DNA of 64,000 nt, taken from assembly GCA_043228905.1 (NCBI GenBank), contig JBHGNT010000006.1:12834001-12898000 (forward strand), read 5' to 3'. The stretch comes from Azolla caroliniana. Taxonomy: Eukaryota > Polypodiophyta. The notes under the pieces are model-generated. The model had not been told where the DNA came from and ran no database searches. It worked only from the letters and a program-made list of their open reading frames with translations. This document shows, one piece after another, positions 12,101 to 20,877 of this stretch (within the stretch, counting starts at the first letter, position 1; each line of letters starts with the position of its first letter). The position numbers and the translations under genes were made by a program.

Positions 12101-12814
12101 TCCTCCATGTGGGAAACATGTGAGCTCTTCCGAGCCCGGCCACTTAGCTAAACCATTATATATGACCATTTGGTGCCTACTGCCAAGTTCGAGCAGGTGA
12201 TGGCCAAAGCTCGTGGCGTCCGCACCTTGATCCTTTGATCTACGTGTGGTGCCTATGTCTAAAGGATCAACATTTACCATTTCTAGGTTTCTATTCATCT
12301 GAAATACTGTGCATTGTCGGGATTGGGTTCTCGCATTGAAGTCTCCTACAAGAAATACTTCTCCTTGGGAAGAATATCGGATTATGTCATCTGATAGGGG
12401 TTCGTATGGAGAAGGCCCATGTGGCATTCCTTCATCGACTAATCTCATCAAGCCACTAATATTATAACGGGATCCTTTTGGGGGAAAGTAACAAATGGCG
12501 AAAAATACTGCATGGTCTTTGCTTGTGGAGACATTCACTCACATAAAACGAGCTTCTGGGTCTATCTTCATTATTTCTATCCTATTATGTAGCTCTCTAC
12601 GAAATAGTATCGCGACACCTCCAGATCCCCTAGTAGTGTGTCGACGTGAGGTTTGTCTAAAAGCGGACTCCCAACGGAATCCTTCGACCCGTGGGAGTCC
12701 TTGATTTGGGCTCTGATGTGTTTCTACCAAGAAAAGTATATCAGATACCTTTAGTATCTCCTCTAGGCGGCCGGGGTGTGCCCAGAGTGCGCCATTACAA
12801 TTCCATAGGGTCAT
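9115..12814 (-). pseudogene. LINE ORF2: endonuclease-reverse transcriptase (one stop, one frameshift)
   Basis: ORF2 nicks target DNA and copies LINE RNA in place. Starting at the ATG at 12814 (MTLWNCNGALW), the apurinic-type endonuclease keeps its key residues: Asn in WNCNG, Glu in LVETHQ, Asp/Asn in VGDFNAR, and Asp-His in IGADHSF. The RT follows, with FVDFRKAFDTVP, KQGCPLSPTLF and the catalytic YADD in ILLYADDIVLL. The last 395 residues carry a Cys-Cys-His-Cys finger (CRLCHIEIEDEYHFTCKCP). A TGA at 12539 (probably from CGA) interrupts the endonuclease, and a frameshift near 10395 separates RT from the C-terminal domain. Corrected length would be about 1,230 residues, normal for L1-like ORF2. 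Confidence 0.9.
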
Positions 12815-12850
12815 CCTAAGTGCATTTTCTGTCACATGGGCCACACGCCG

Positions 12851-13663
12851 TCAGTTAGTAGTGCGATCATTTATGATCACTCGCCCGTCTCGGTAAAAGG
12901 CGCGATGGCCTTCTTTACGAGCTTGCATAACTCGTGGCATACAACTCTTGCGATGCTCAATTTGCATCTTAGTGAGGTCTTCATCGAGATAGATGGGGTC
13001 CCCATCCATTCCTCGAAGGATTGGTCTCTTCTTAAAGAAAGTGATTCTAGAGTCTAAGTCTTTAAATTGAAGGACTAAGGCTCTCTTCCTAGTTGTGTCA
13101 CGCCCGGCCCTCCATGCTTTGGTGATAGGTAGGGCCTCTGTGTACCCTAACATTTTCCCAAGTGTTTGTGCGTCCTCATTTGGGGATGCACCTTCCTTGA
13201 GCCCAGTGACACGTACATTTAAGCATCGGGCCTGACGCATTTTCTCTTCTTCAAGGGTGGTGTTAACAATATTTACATCTTTTATTTCTTTTTTAATGTT
13301 TCTTTTAACCACATCTACCCAACCCGTTTTAGCTAACTCTATGTTATTATTAACTTCCTCTTTAACTTTTTTAATTTTGTCCTTTATATCCTCTATAGAG
13401 GATATTTCACCGTCTTCTCGAGATACCTCGATGTCCTTAAGTTGTTTTTTAAGGTCGATGTTTTCTACTTTAAGTTGTTCTATTTCAGCCTTGAGGGCGT
13501 CTTTTTCCTCTCTATCTTTTTTCTTGTAGGTTTCAGTGTCTTTCACCCATTTTTTCATATCCATCTCTATTTTTGTTAAACGATTAAACATATCGAAAAA
13601 GTCCTCCTTACTTATAGCCTCGTCTTGTATATCCTTAAGTTCCTTAGTCCGTCTAGACGTCAT
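12851..13663 (-). CDS. LINE ORF1 protein (coiled coil plus RNA-binding domain)
   Basis: This intact 270-residue reading frame starts MTSRRTKELKDIQDEA. Residues about 20-125 are a Lys/Glu-rich coiled coil (KAEIEQLKVENIDLKKQLKD). Residues about 145-220 look like the RRM-type core of LINE ORF1 proteins (ARCLNVRVTGLKEG and RALVLQFKDLDSRITFFKK), followed by a basic C-terminal domain (HRKSCMPRVMQARKEGHRAFYRDGR). By family knowledge it would coat the LINE RNA as a trimer. I see no CCHC knuckle, unlike many plant LINE ORF1 proteins. It ends in TGA-CGG and ORF2 continues in the same frame. Confidence 0.8.
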   Translation of the reverse strand: MTSRRTKELKDIQDEAISKEDFFDMFNRLTKIEMDMKKWVKDTETYKKKDREEKDALKAEIEQLKVENIDLKKQLKDIEVSREDGEISSIEDIKDKIKKVKEEVNNNIELAKTGWVDVVKRNIKKEIKDVNIVNTTLEEEKMRQARCLNVRVTGLKEGASPNEDAQTLGKMLGYTEALPITKAWRAGRDTTRKRALVLQFKDLDSRITFFKKRPILRGMDGDPIYLDEDLTKMQIEHRKSCMPRVMQARKEGHRAFYRDGRVIINDRTTN

Positions 13664-14118
13664 TGTGGTGTCAATAAGAAAAAAAGAAGGTAAAATAAAT
13701 GGGTTCGAGACTTAGCCGAGTTTGTGTGTGTGTCGCAATCACATCGGCATTTTGTAGCACGGGACGAGCACACCAAAAGAACCCACCCACGAACTCGTTG
13801 AGAAAAAGGTACTTCACCACATCAAGAACGGAGAAGAAAACACCCCGTGACGGCGATGGTGACGGTGGCAGTCGTCAAACGACGGTAGACGACGGCAGCA
13901 GACGGCAGACGGCGGCAACAGACGGCAGAAGACGGTGGACGACTGCACGGTGGCAGACGGCGACGGCCGCAGATAACGGCAGCGACAGCGACGGCGACGG
14001 CGACGACACTAGCCGGCGGCAGAGAGAGACGAGGAAGCGAGCGAGAGAGAGAGAGAGCAGACGGCGACGGCGACGGCGACGGCGACGACAGCGACAGAGA
14101 GAGCCGTTAGAGAGAGAG
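13664..14118 (-). other. GC-rich 5' region of the LINE
   Basis: Between ORF1 and the resumed LTR lies a region dominated by imperfect GACGGC/GGCGAC repeats (about 13848-14100) and GA-rich tracts. On the minus strand it would be the 5' untranslated and promoter region of the LINE. The plus-strand reading frame across it (Arg/Asp-rich) is a low-complexity by-product. Confidence 0.55.
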
Positions 14119-14462
14119 CGTGAACGTAGAGAGAGAGAGAGAGAGAGAGAGATAATGATGACAACAAGAAGTATATTATATTATATGAAGAAAGATACAA
14201 GAACACCTAGGAGGCTTAAGACTAGTATTCAACCGAATTGGTTCTTAATAATGCCATGTTCCTCTATTTATAGTACTGTCATGAGTACTCCTGAAGTTTC
14301 TAGAATGTTCTAGGGAAATCTGGAATATACCTAAATTTCCTTTAGTGAAATAATAAATGAAAATAATATCTTTCGTATTACAATGCATGGTTTAATGGTA
14401 AAGGTTCAACCCTTGTAACACAAGATCATGGGTTCAAATCCTTTCGGAGCCATATCATGACA
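14119..14462 (-). repeat. 3' LTR of copy J, proximal part, with heat-shock elements
   Basis: The outer end is ATCATGACA at 14462, followed by a polypurine tract (GGGGGGAATAC on the minus strand), so this is the start of the 3' LTR. It holds a degenerate array of eight pentamers (14278-14315; GTC, GAG, CTC, GAA, TTC, GAA, TTC, GGG), a TATA box (14272-14265, minus) and a tRNA-like segment near 14390-14440. Confidence 0.8.
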
Positions 14463-14962
14463 GTATTCCCCCCTTTAAACAACACTCCAGTGTTAAGAGT
14501 CGACTTTGATTGAGGACCTTGTTTGTCTGGATATTCACGATGGAAGTCTTCAAGAAGAGCTTGAGCATTCGTCAAATTCCTCGCTGGTTCCCAAGTACGC
14601 TCGCTTGGACTATATCCTAGCCAATCGACTAAATAATAGAGCTTGTTGCGAGCCATCTTGGAATCGTGGATGGTAGCAACCTCGTACTCAGGTCCATCTT
14701 CAAGTTCGATGGGGGGTGGAGGTGGTGTAATACAACCTGGGATAGTGTTGTCATGATAGGGTTTTAGAAGAGAACTATGAAATACCAGTTGTATTCGTAG
14801 TTGCGAAGGTAGATCAAGGCGAAAAGTGACATCATTAATTTTTCCGTTAATACGGAAAGGGCCTAACCGTGGATAATCCAATTTGTCACATGGTCGAGTA
14901 GTCTTGATGTGCCGTCGTAATAGCCATACTTGATCTCCAATATGAAAAGAGGATGGAAGTCG
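14463..14962 (-). pseudogene. pol C-terminus of copy J: integrase tail and chromodomain
   Basis: The minus strand encodes LPSSFHIGDQVWLLRRHIK, the GPF module (YPRLGPFRINGK) and a full chromodomain (YEVATIHDSKMARNKLYYLV, then WLGYSPSERTWEP), all very close to the end of the F polyprotein. Chromodomains direct chromovirus integration toward marked chromatin. Upstream the sequence is replaced at 14962 by a 37-bp tandem repeat instead of the expected integrase linker. Confidence 0.85.
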
Positions 14963-15160
14963 ATCAAGCAGTAACCGGAAGCCTAGTAGCAACCAAATGA
15001 TTCTTTATGCTATGATCAAGCAGTAACCGGAAGCCTAGTAGCAACCAAATGATCAAGCAGTAACCGGAAGCCTAGTAGCAACCAAATGATCAAGCAGTAA
15101 CCGGAAGCCTAGTAGCAACCAAATGATTAAGCAGTAACCGGAAGCCTAGTAGTAATTCAT
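14962..15160. repeat. 37-bp tandem repeat
   Basis: Units starting GATCAAGCAGTAACCGGAAG begin at 14962, 15014, 15051, 15088 and 15125, exactly 37 bp apart for the last four; the first is followed by a 15-bp insert. The array replaces about 150 bp of J integrase coding sequence and has no relation to element F at this point. Confidence 0.85.
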
Positions 15161-15236
15161 CGTAGTCGATCCAAATGATTCTCTATGCTAGGATTTTTGG
15201 GTAGCTCAAGAGTTTCTAACACACACTAGCAAGAAT

Positions 15237-15662
15237 TGTGAAAAGAACAACGTGCGGAAGCAACAAGAACCAAAACGTAGGAAAACACATGTTTAATGGA
15301 GAGCTTGGACAAACACAGTACGCGGGAGAGAGAGAGAGAGAGAGACAATACACACGCCTTGCTCGAAAAATGATACTCAGTCTATACATAGAATGTGCTC
15401 AGTGAGCACTTTTATACAAGTCCATACGGACTGACATGTACTTCAAAGCTCATAAATGAGCTCTACACTAACTCCCAAAATATATTCCTACACGGAATAT
15501 CTTTCCAACGCCCTAGCACTTTACACACCGCTACGGCTTGTTGTTGCGCACCGGTTTACGCACCCGGTTTACGCACCAGTCTGGCCTAACCGGTCGGTAC
15601 CAACCGATCCGGTTCTCGGCTTGCACAGCCGATCCGGCCAATGTTGAGCTTGTATCTCAACA
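15237..15662 (-). repeat. 3' LTR of copia G
   Basis: Read on the minus strand it runs TGTTGAGATA ... TTTTCACA. It contains a (CT)n tract near 15322-15345, a TATA box (15416-15410) and ACCGGTTTACGCACC-type short repeats. It is 426 bp against 446 bp for its partner, mostly through indels. Confidence 0.9.
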
Positions 15663-16437
15663 CTCCCCCTCAAGCTCAACTTCAGGCTCTTTTGGTACTT
15701 CCGGATCACCGGTTCGGTTTCTTCTAGCTTCACGCCTCGCTCGCGCTCCTCGACCTGTTCGATTCCGCACGCCTCGACCCTTCCGGTGGGCTTGTGTGCT
15801 CGTGCGGCCCTTCTCAGCTCCCTTGCTATAGTAGTGTTGGCGCCTCTTCGGCTGCCCTTCCTTACGACCGATCCTCTCAAGTCCGCTTTCGAACTCTTTT
15901 GTGGATCCGCCCTCGGCTTCTTCAGCTAACCCGAAATCGAAATCGTCATCCGACTCGGCGTCATGGTATCTTATGCTCCTTTCCTGCTCCCTTACGTGGT
16001 CTTCCGGGACTTCTCTCCCCCTCAAGTTCGGCACATTGAGGTGCCGCAACCCAAGCAGACCCGAGAATTGCCGCAACTTGTCGAGACCAAGGGGCTTGGT
16101 CAAAATGTCAGTGGTCTGCCAATCCGTCAAAACATACTAAAGTTCGACATCACCGGAGAGGACATGCTCGCAGACAAAGTGGTAGTGCACCTCAATGTGC
16201 TTAGTCTGGGCGTGGAAGACAGGGTTCCTCGCTAACTGGATGTTGTTGAGGTTGTCACAGTAGATCGTTGTTGGATCGTACACCTCCACCCGCAGATCCT
16301 TAAGTAGCCGTTTTAGCCAAACAGCTTCACATGTTGCGACAACCGCTCCTCTATACTCGGCTTCGGTGCTCGATAGTGCAACTGTCGGCTGCTTCTTGCT
16401 ACTCCATGTGATCGCAACGCTCTCAAGAGAGAACGTG
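15663..16437 (-). pseudogene. copia G RNase H with charged C-terminal extension
   Basis: The minus strand encodes copia RNase H ([54 protein letters not shown]), interrupted by one TAG near 16137. After the usual end of copia Pol (LLGLRHLNVPNLRG) the frame continues for about 125 residues to 15657. That tail is first acidic (HDAESDDDFDFGLAEE) and then strongly basic (RKGRGVRNRTGRGARARREA). Most copia polyproteins end near the RHLN position, so the tail is unusual; its role is unknown. Confidence 0.8.
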
Positions 16438-16687
16438 AATCCGAATGTGGATCGGCGCGATCACCGACGTTTCTGACCCAATCAGCATTGGTGTAACCGA
16501 CTAACTACGCGGCAATATCAGTCCTATATAGTAGCCTCCAGTCCTTAGTGCCATTGACGTATCGGAGTACGCGTTGTGCGCACTAAAGGTGCTCCTTGGT
16601 TGGCCACCCCATGAATTGACTAATCACATTGAACGGGTAACTGAGGTCTGGTTGAGTGATAGTCAAGTAGGTGGGGCTTCTGACAAT

Positions 16688-17646
16688 CTATCGGAACCTT
16701 TTCGGGTCGCAAACCTTTCCAGAGTTGGGGCGAAGCTTGACTGTTCTATCCAGAGGAGTCGTGACGAACTTACAATCTACCATCCCGAACTTGAAGAGCA
16801 TAACCAACACGTAATGTCGTTGGTTGATTAGTATGCCTTCGGGGGTACGGATCACTTCGATCCCAGGGAAGTAATGAAGGTCCCCCAGGTCCTTCATGTC
16901 AAATGATGCCGCCATCTAGAGCTTTACATGGTTAATTTCACCTAGGTAGGCGCCGGTGATGACCAAGTCATCAACATAAAGTAAAATACTAACCGGCCCG
17001 AGTTGACCTTGCCGAATGAACAATGAGGAGTCTGATTTGGACGTCGCAAATCCCATCCGACGCAATCGCTGCGTGATTTTCACATTCCAAGCAAGCGGGC
17101 CTTGCTTTAGTCTGTAAAGGGACTTCTGCAACCGGCAAACCGCCGAAGTGTTCATTCTGGAGTGAAATCCGGGGGGTTGTACCATGTACACCTCTTCCTC
17201 AAGCTCGCCTTGCAAGAATGCATTCTTGACATCCACCCCTTCGTTGCTGTTACGGCTAGTAGAACACTCACGGTAGTCATCATCACGATAGGCACGAAGG
17301 TCTCATCGTAGTCCACGTCGTGCTTCTGCACGTAGCCTTTCGTTACTATCTGGGCCTTATATCGGTTGACCGAGCCGTCGGCATTGTACTTGATCTTGTA
17401 CACCCACCTACATCCGATCGGCTTCACTCCCTTCAGTGTGTCAACCAGGTCCCAAGTTTCATTCTCTGCCAATGCGCGCATCTCTTCCTCCATTGCGGCA
17501 CACCAATTTGCGTCCTTCGCCACTTCTGCGTAGCTCTCTGGCTCACACAGTTTCGCTACACGCGTCATGTACGCATAGTGATGCGCCATGTACTCGTTGT
17601 ATCCGAACTGCACAACAGGGTTCTTCTGGCGGGCAGATCGGCGTAA
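16688..17646 (-). pseudogene. copia G reverse transcriptase (broken)
   Basis: Several frames together give a standard copia RT: ENETWDLVDTLKGVKPIG, CRWVYKIKYNADGSVNRYKA, MDVKNAFLQGELEEEVYMVQ, LYRLKQGPLAWN and the catalytic LLYVDDLVITG, then FDMKDLGDLHYFPGIEV. The YVDD box is intact. A deletion/frameshift near 17230-17245 and stops near 16915 and 16688 break the gene. Confidence 0.88.
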
Positions 17647-19394
17647 CTACTCATTAGCCGATGTGGAGGCTTTCTTGGCTGACACGGACTTTGCTCTCGA
17701 AAGCCCATCATTGCCCTTTTCGGAGTCGGATTTGCGTCGATCCGACTCGCCCTTATCCGTGCCATACTCCAACATCTTCTTCTTCCCTTTTTCCTTGCGC
17801 GTAAACTATCTCCTCGGCTTCCTGCATGGGGAATGCATGATCGAGTCTCCACTACTCGCCGGTTCTTCTTCGGACGGTCAAGCCGACCCTGTCGTTCATT
17901 TGGCTCATTTAGCCGAAATGAAATTGGACTCTCATCGAGAGGCATTTCAGTCTCGCTAACCTCATCGTCAAAACTCAGGTTTGGAGATTGGGAGTTGAAG
18001 TTGAGGTCCAGAGTCGGAGGCAAGTACCAGGATGCGGACTCGTCAAACACAACATTGCGGCTCACGCGAGCTTGTTTGGTTCGGGGGTTATTACACTTAT
18101 AACCCTTTTGTTCATCCTAATAGCCAACCAGGATACACTTCTCGGCTTTTGTGTCCAAGTTCGTCTGTTTCTCCTTTGGCATATGCACATACACAATGCT
18201 ACCAAAAATTCTCAAGTGTCGTAGATTCGGCTTTCTTCCAAAATACAGCTCATGTGTCGACAGTTTGTCTCCAATCCGATTCTGGATGTAGACCGCGGTT
18301 CGTACCGCTTCGGCCCAATAGAACTTGGACAGGCTCCTTTCTTCTAGCATTGCCTGCGCCACTTTCATAACCGACTGATTTTTCCTTTTGGCAACGCCAT
18401 TTTGGTCCGGCGTATACCTGCAACTGAATTCGCGCCGAATTCCCATTTGTTGCAGATAATTGTTCAATTGGCCGGAGAAGTACTCTTTTCCGCCATCCAA
18501 CTGTAGGCACTTGATCTTTCTCCCTGTTTCCCTTTCTACGAAGCTTTTGAGGTCCCGGAAACAATCAAAGACTTCACTCTTCTTTGCAATGTGATAGATC
18601 CACGTGCGCCGCGTGTAATCATCCATGAAGGAGACAAAATATCGACTCCCGCCAAGACTAACATTCTGTGTCAGCCCCCATACATCCGAATGTATCAAGT
18701 CGAGCTTGTTCTGGCTCCGGTTACGCTTGTTAGGGAAAGGAAGTTGGTGTTGCTTCCCTAGCTAGCAGGCTTCAAAAATTTGTGCCTTCCGGCCACTAAA
18801 TTTGGGAAATCTGAACACCACCTATTTCGATTGTAGGTCTTGAAGCTGTTGATAGTTTACGTGGCCTATCCGCTTGTACCATAATCCGGTTACACTCATT
18901 TGGGACAGGAAGTCAGTGTTGCTTCCCTAGCTGCTAGGCTTCACAAATTTGGGCCTTTTGACCACTGAATTTGGGCAATCCAAACACTTGTTTCGATTGC
19001 AAGTTCTGAAGCCTTTGATAGTTGACGTGGCCTATCCGCTTGTGCCATAAGTCGATATCCGGTGCCAACGTCATTGGTGTCGAGGATAAACATCCTCCCA
19101 TCTCTGCGCCCTTGCGCAATAACTTGGCCTTCCTCCTCGATGAAGCACCCGAGATGTGTGAACCGGACTTGCATCCCCTGGTCGACAATCTGCTCGACCG
19201 ACACCAGATTCTTTGTGATTTTCAGGACGTATAACATGTTCATGAGTTCCCCTTTTTGCTCGACATGGCTCAGGGTAACTTCACAGACATTCTCAATCGG
19301 ATGCGGAGTGTCGTTTCCTTATGGCTCGTCATGTGGTTTGACGTGCCAGAGTCAACGTACCACACCTCGTCCAATTTCGGGGTGCTCTTCTTAA
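17647..19394 (-). pseudogene. copia G protease, pre-integrase and integrase region (broken)
   Basis: From 19394 downward the minus strand encodes a protease site near WYVDSGTSNHMT, the pre-integrase block (IDLWHKRIGHVNYQRLQ near 19060) and the integrase core at 18698-18117 (MIHSDVWGL, SFMDDYTRRTWIY, LQLDGGKEYFSGQ, NGVAKRKNQ). The third catalytic acid is Lys in this copy (GVAKRK, normally GVAERK). A 150-180-bp tandem duplication lies at about 18730-19050 and duplicates the zinc-binding region. Stops separate the domains. Confidence 0.85.
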
Positions 19395-20361
19395 TCGAGT
19401 TCGCCTCGTGTCTCGTCACGAAGGCTGCCCCCTTTCCGGCTTTTTCGGATCCTTCGGCTTAATGCGATTGTTGCCAATTTCCTTTGTTGGTTTGTCTGGA
19501 TCCGGTTTTCTCGGAATCGGCGCGCTTCTTCCAACACCCGCTCTCCTTGTGGCCTTTCTTGCCACAGTACCAACATTCTGCGACGGGTTTCCCTTGCCGG
19601 TTTTCGTCACCTCGACTCCTCCTGTTTCCGGAGGGTTCGGAATTGCTGTCGTCATCACTTCGGTGCCTTTTTCCTTGATCCCATCGGCCGCCTCCATTGC
19701 GCACCAACTCGCCATGTCTGCCATGACCACGGGGCCTATCTCCCTCCGTGTACAACATCTTGCTATCGGCGTGCGTACTCATCGACGCACCCGCGTGGTT
19801 CTCCTCTATAAGGAGCATCGACTGTAGGTCGAAAAACGACGACATATTCTCCTATGTGCACACAACAATTCGGAACGCTCCGAACTTCAATGCATGTCCC
19901 TCGAGACAGATTTGCACCATCTTGCCTTCCTCGACGTTCACATCGATGCAGGCTAAGGAGTTGCATATATCTTTGATCTTTGAGGTGTAATCAGCCACCG
20001 ACAAATCGCGTTGTCGTAAGTTGCTCAACTCCTGTCGGAGTTGGAGTTTTCTGGCTGTGGTGGTTGCGGCAAAAACATTTTTCAGATTTCCCCAAGCATC
20101 CTTTCGACGTTTTCGCATCCCGAATGTAGCTTAGAAGCTATTCGCCCACACAAGACGTGAAGCAGTAGAGAACTGAGCTCGCCGACTGTTGCCAAGCCGG
20201 GAAGTCTTTGTGTGTCGAATCGGGTGTGTGTCATTTGCTCCGTCGACATAGGTCTAATATCCATGCCTGAGCAAGTACTGCTGCATCTTGTATGACCAAG
20301 ACACATAGTTGTTTCTATCGAGCTTCTCGATAGGAAGTGAGCTAGCCATGCCTCTCTCCAT
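19395..20361 (-). pseudogene. copia G gag (broken)
   Basis: The likely start is the ATG at 20361 (MERGMASSLPIEKLDRNNY, followed by VSWSYKMQQYLLRHGY and a TAG where Trp is expected). Gag continues through LRQELSNLRQRDLSVADYTS (20118-19852) to one CCHC zinc knuckle, CWYCGKKGHKESGC, near 19560. This is the nucleocapsid/capsid protein of a copia element. Frame changes near 19850 and 20250 and the stop make it inactive. Confidence 0.82.
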
Positions 20362-20414
20362 TTTCTTTTTCCTGTTCTTTACGAAGGTTGGCTGGAGAGG
20401 TTCTCAACCCTCGC

Positions 20415-20426
20415 GCTCTGTTACCA
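20415..20426 (-). other. primer-binding site of copia G
   Basis: TGGTAACAGAGC on the minus strand directly abuts the inner end of the 5' LTR and differs by one base from the usual initiator-Met-tRNA site TGGTATCAGAGC. Confidence 0.85.
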
Positions 20427-20515
20427 TGTGAAAAGAACAACGTGTGGAAGCAACAGGAAGCAGAATGTAGGAAAACACAGGTTTAATGGAAAGCTTGGAC
20501 ACACATCGTACGTGG

Positions 20516-20553
<38 letters not shown>

Positions 20554-20872
20554 ATACACACACCTCACTCGAAAAATAATACTCAGTCTATACATAGAAG
20601 TGAGCACTTTTATACAAGTCCATATGGACTGACATAAGTATTGACACGTACTTCAATGCTCATAAATGAGCTCTACACTAACTCCCAATATATATTCGTA
20701 CGCGGAATATCTTTGCAATGGCCTCGCGGTTTACGCACCGCTACGACTTCTCATTGCGCACTGGTTTACGCACCCGGTTTATATACCGGTCTGGCCTAAC
20801 CGATCAGTCCCAACCGATCCAGTTCTCGGCTTGCACAACCGATCCAACCAATGTTGAGCTTGTATCTCAACA
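20427..20872 (-). repeat. 5' LTR of copia G
   Basis: The partner of 15237-15662. It has a long (CT)n tract on the minus strand (20513-20550) and a TATA box (20614-20608). The outer terminus TGTTGAGATA is followed by the target duplication AGAAT. Confidence 0.9.
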
Positions 20873-20877
20873 AGAAT

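Larger units (their letters stand above)
8936..14118 (-). mobile_element. L1-like LINE inserted in an LTR
   Basis: On the minus strand this holds a GC-rich 5' region, ORF1 (13663-12851), ORF2 with endonuclease, reverse transcriptase and C-terminal zinc knuckle (12814-9115), and a short 3' untranslated region. The ends are approximate: insertion is inside the purine repeat of the J LTR, which hides any target duplication. No clear poly(A) tail is seen; the 3' end abuts a (CTTT)n tract on the minus strand. Two lesions inactivate ORF2, so the copy is young but defective. Confidence 0.85.
15237..20872 (-). mobile_element. complete Ty1/copia retrotransposon G
   Basis: LTRs at 15237-15662 and 20427-20872 flank a minus-strand gag-pol region. 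The 5-bp target duplication AGAAT is perfect (15232-15236 and 20873-20877). Next to the 5' LTR is the primer site TGGTAACAGAGC (20426-20415, one mismatch to the initiator-Met type), and next to the 3' LTR a polypurine tract (15672-15663). It lies inside chromovirus J. The coding region is broken by several stops, so the copy is inactive. Confidence 0.92.

Noticed and set aside
13699-14313. Plus-strand reading frame of 204 residues rich in Arg, Asp and Gly
   Set aside because: It runs across the GACGGC repeats and GA tract upstream of the LINE and into the LTR of J. Composition alone explains the open frame; no conserved domain is visible.
14962-15160. CRISPR-like array
   Set aside because: The 37-bp units are directly adjoining with no unique spacers; it is a simple tandem repeat in a eukaryotic transposon.
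15538-16235. Plus-strand Ser/Arg-rich frames
   Set aside because: They mirror the charged C-terminal extension of copia G on the minus strand, where RNase H homology fixes the true frame.
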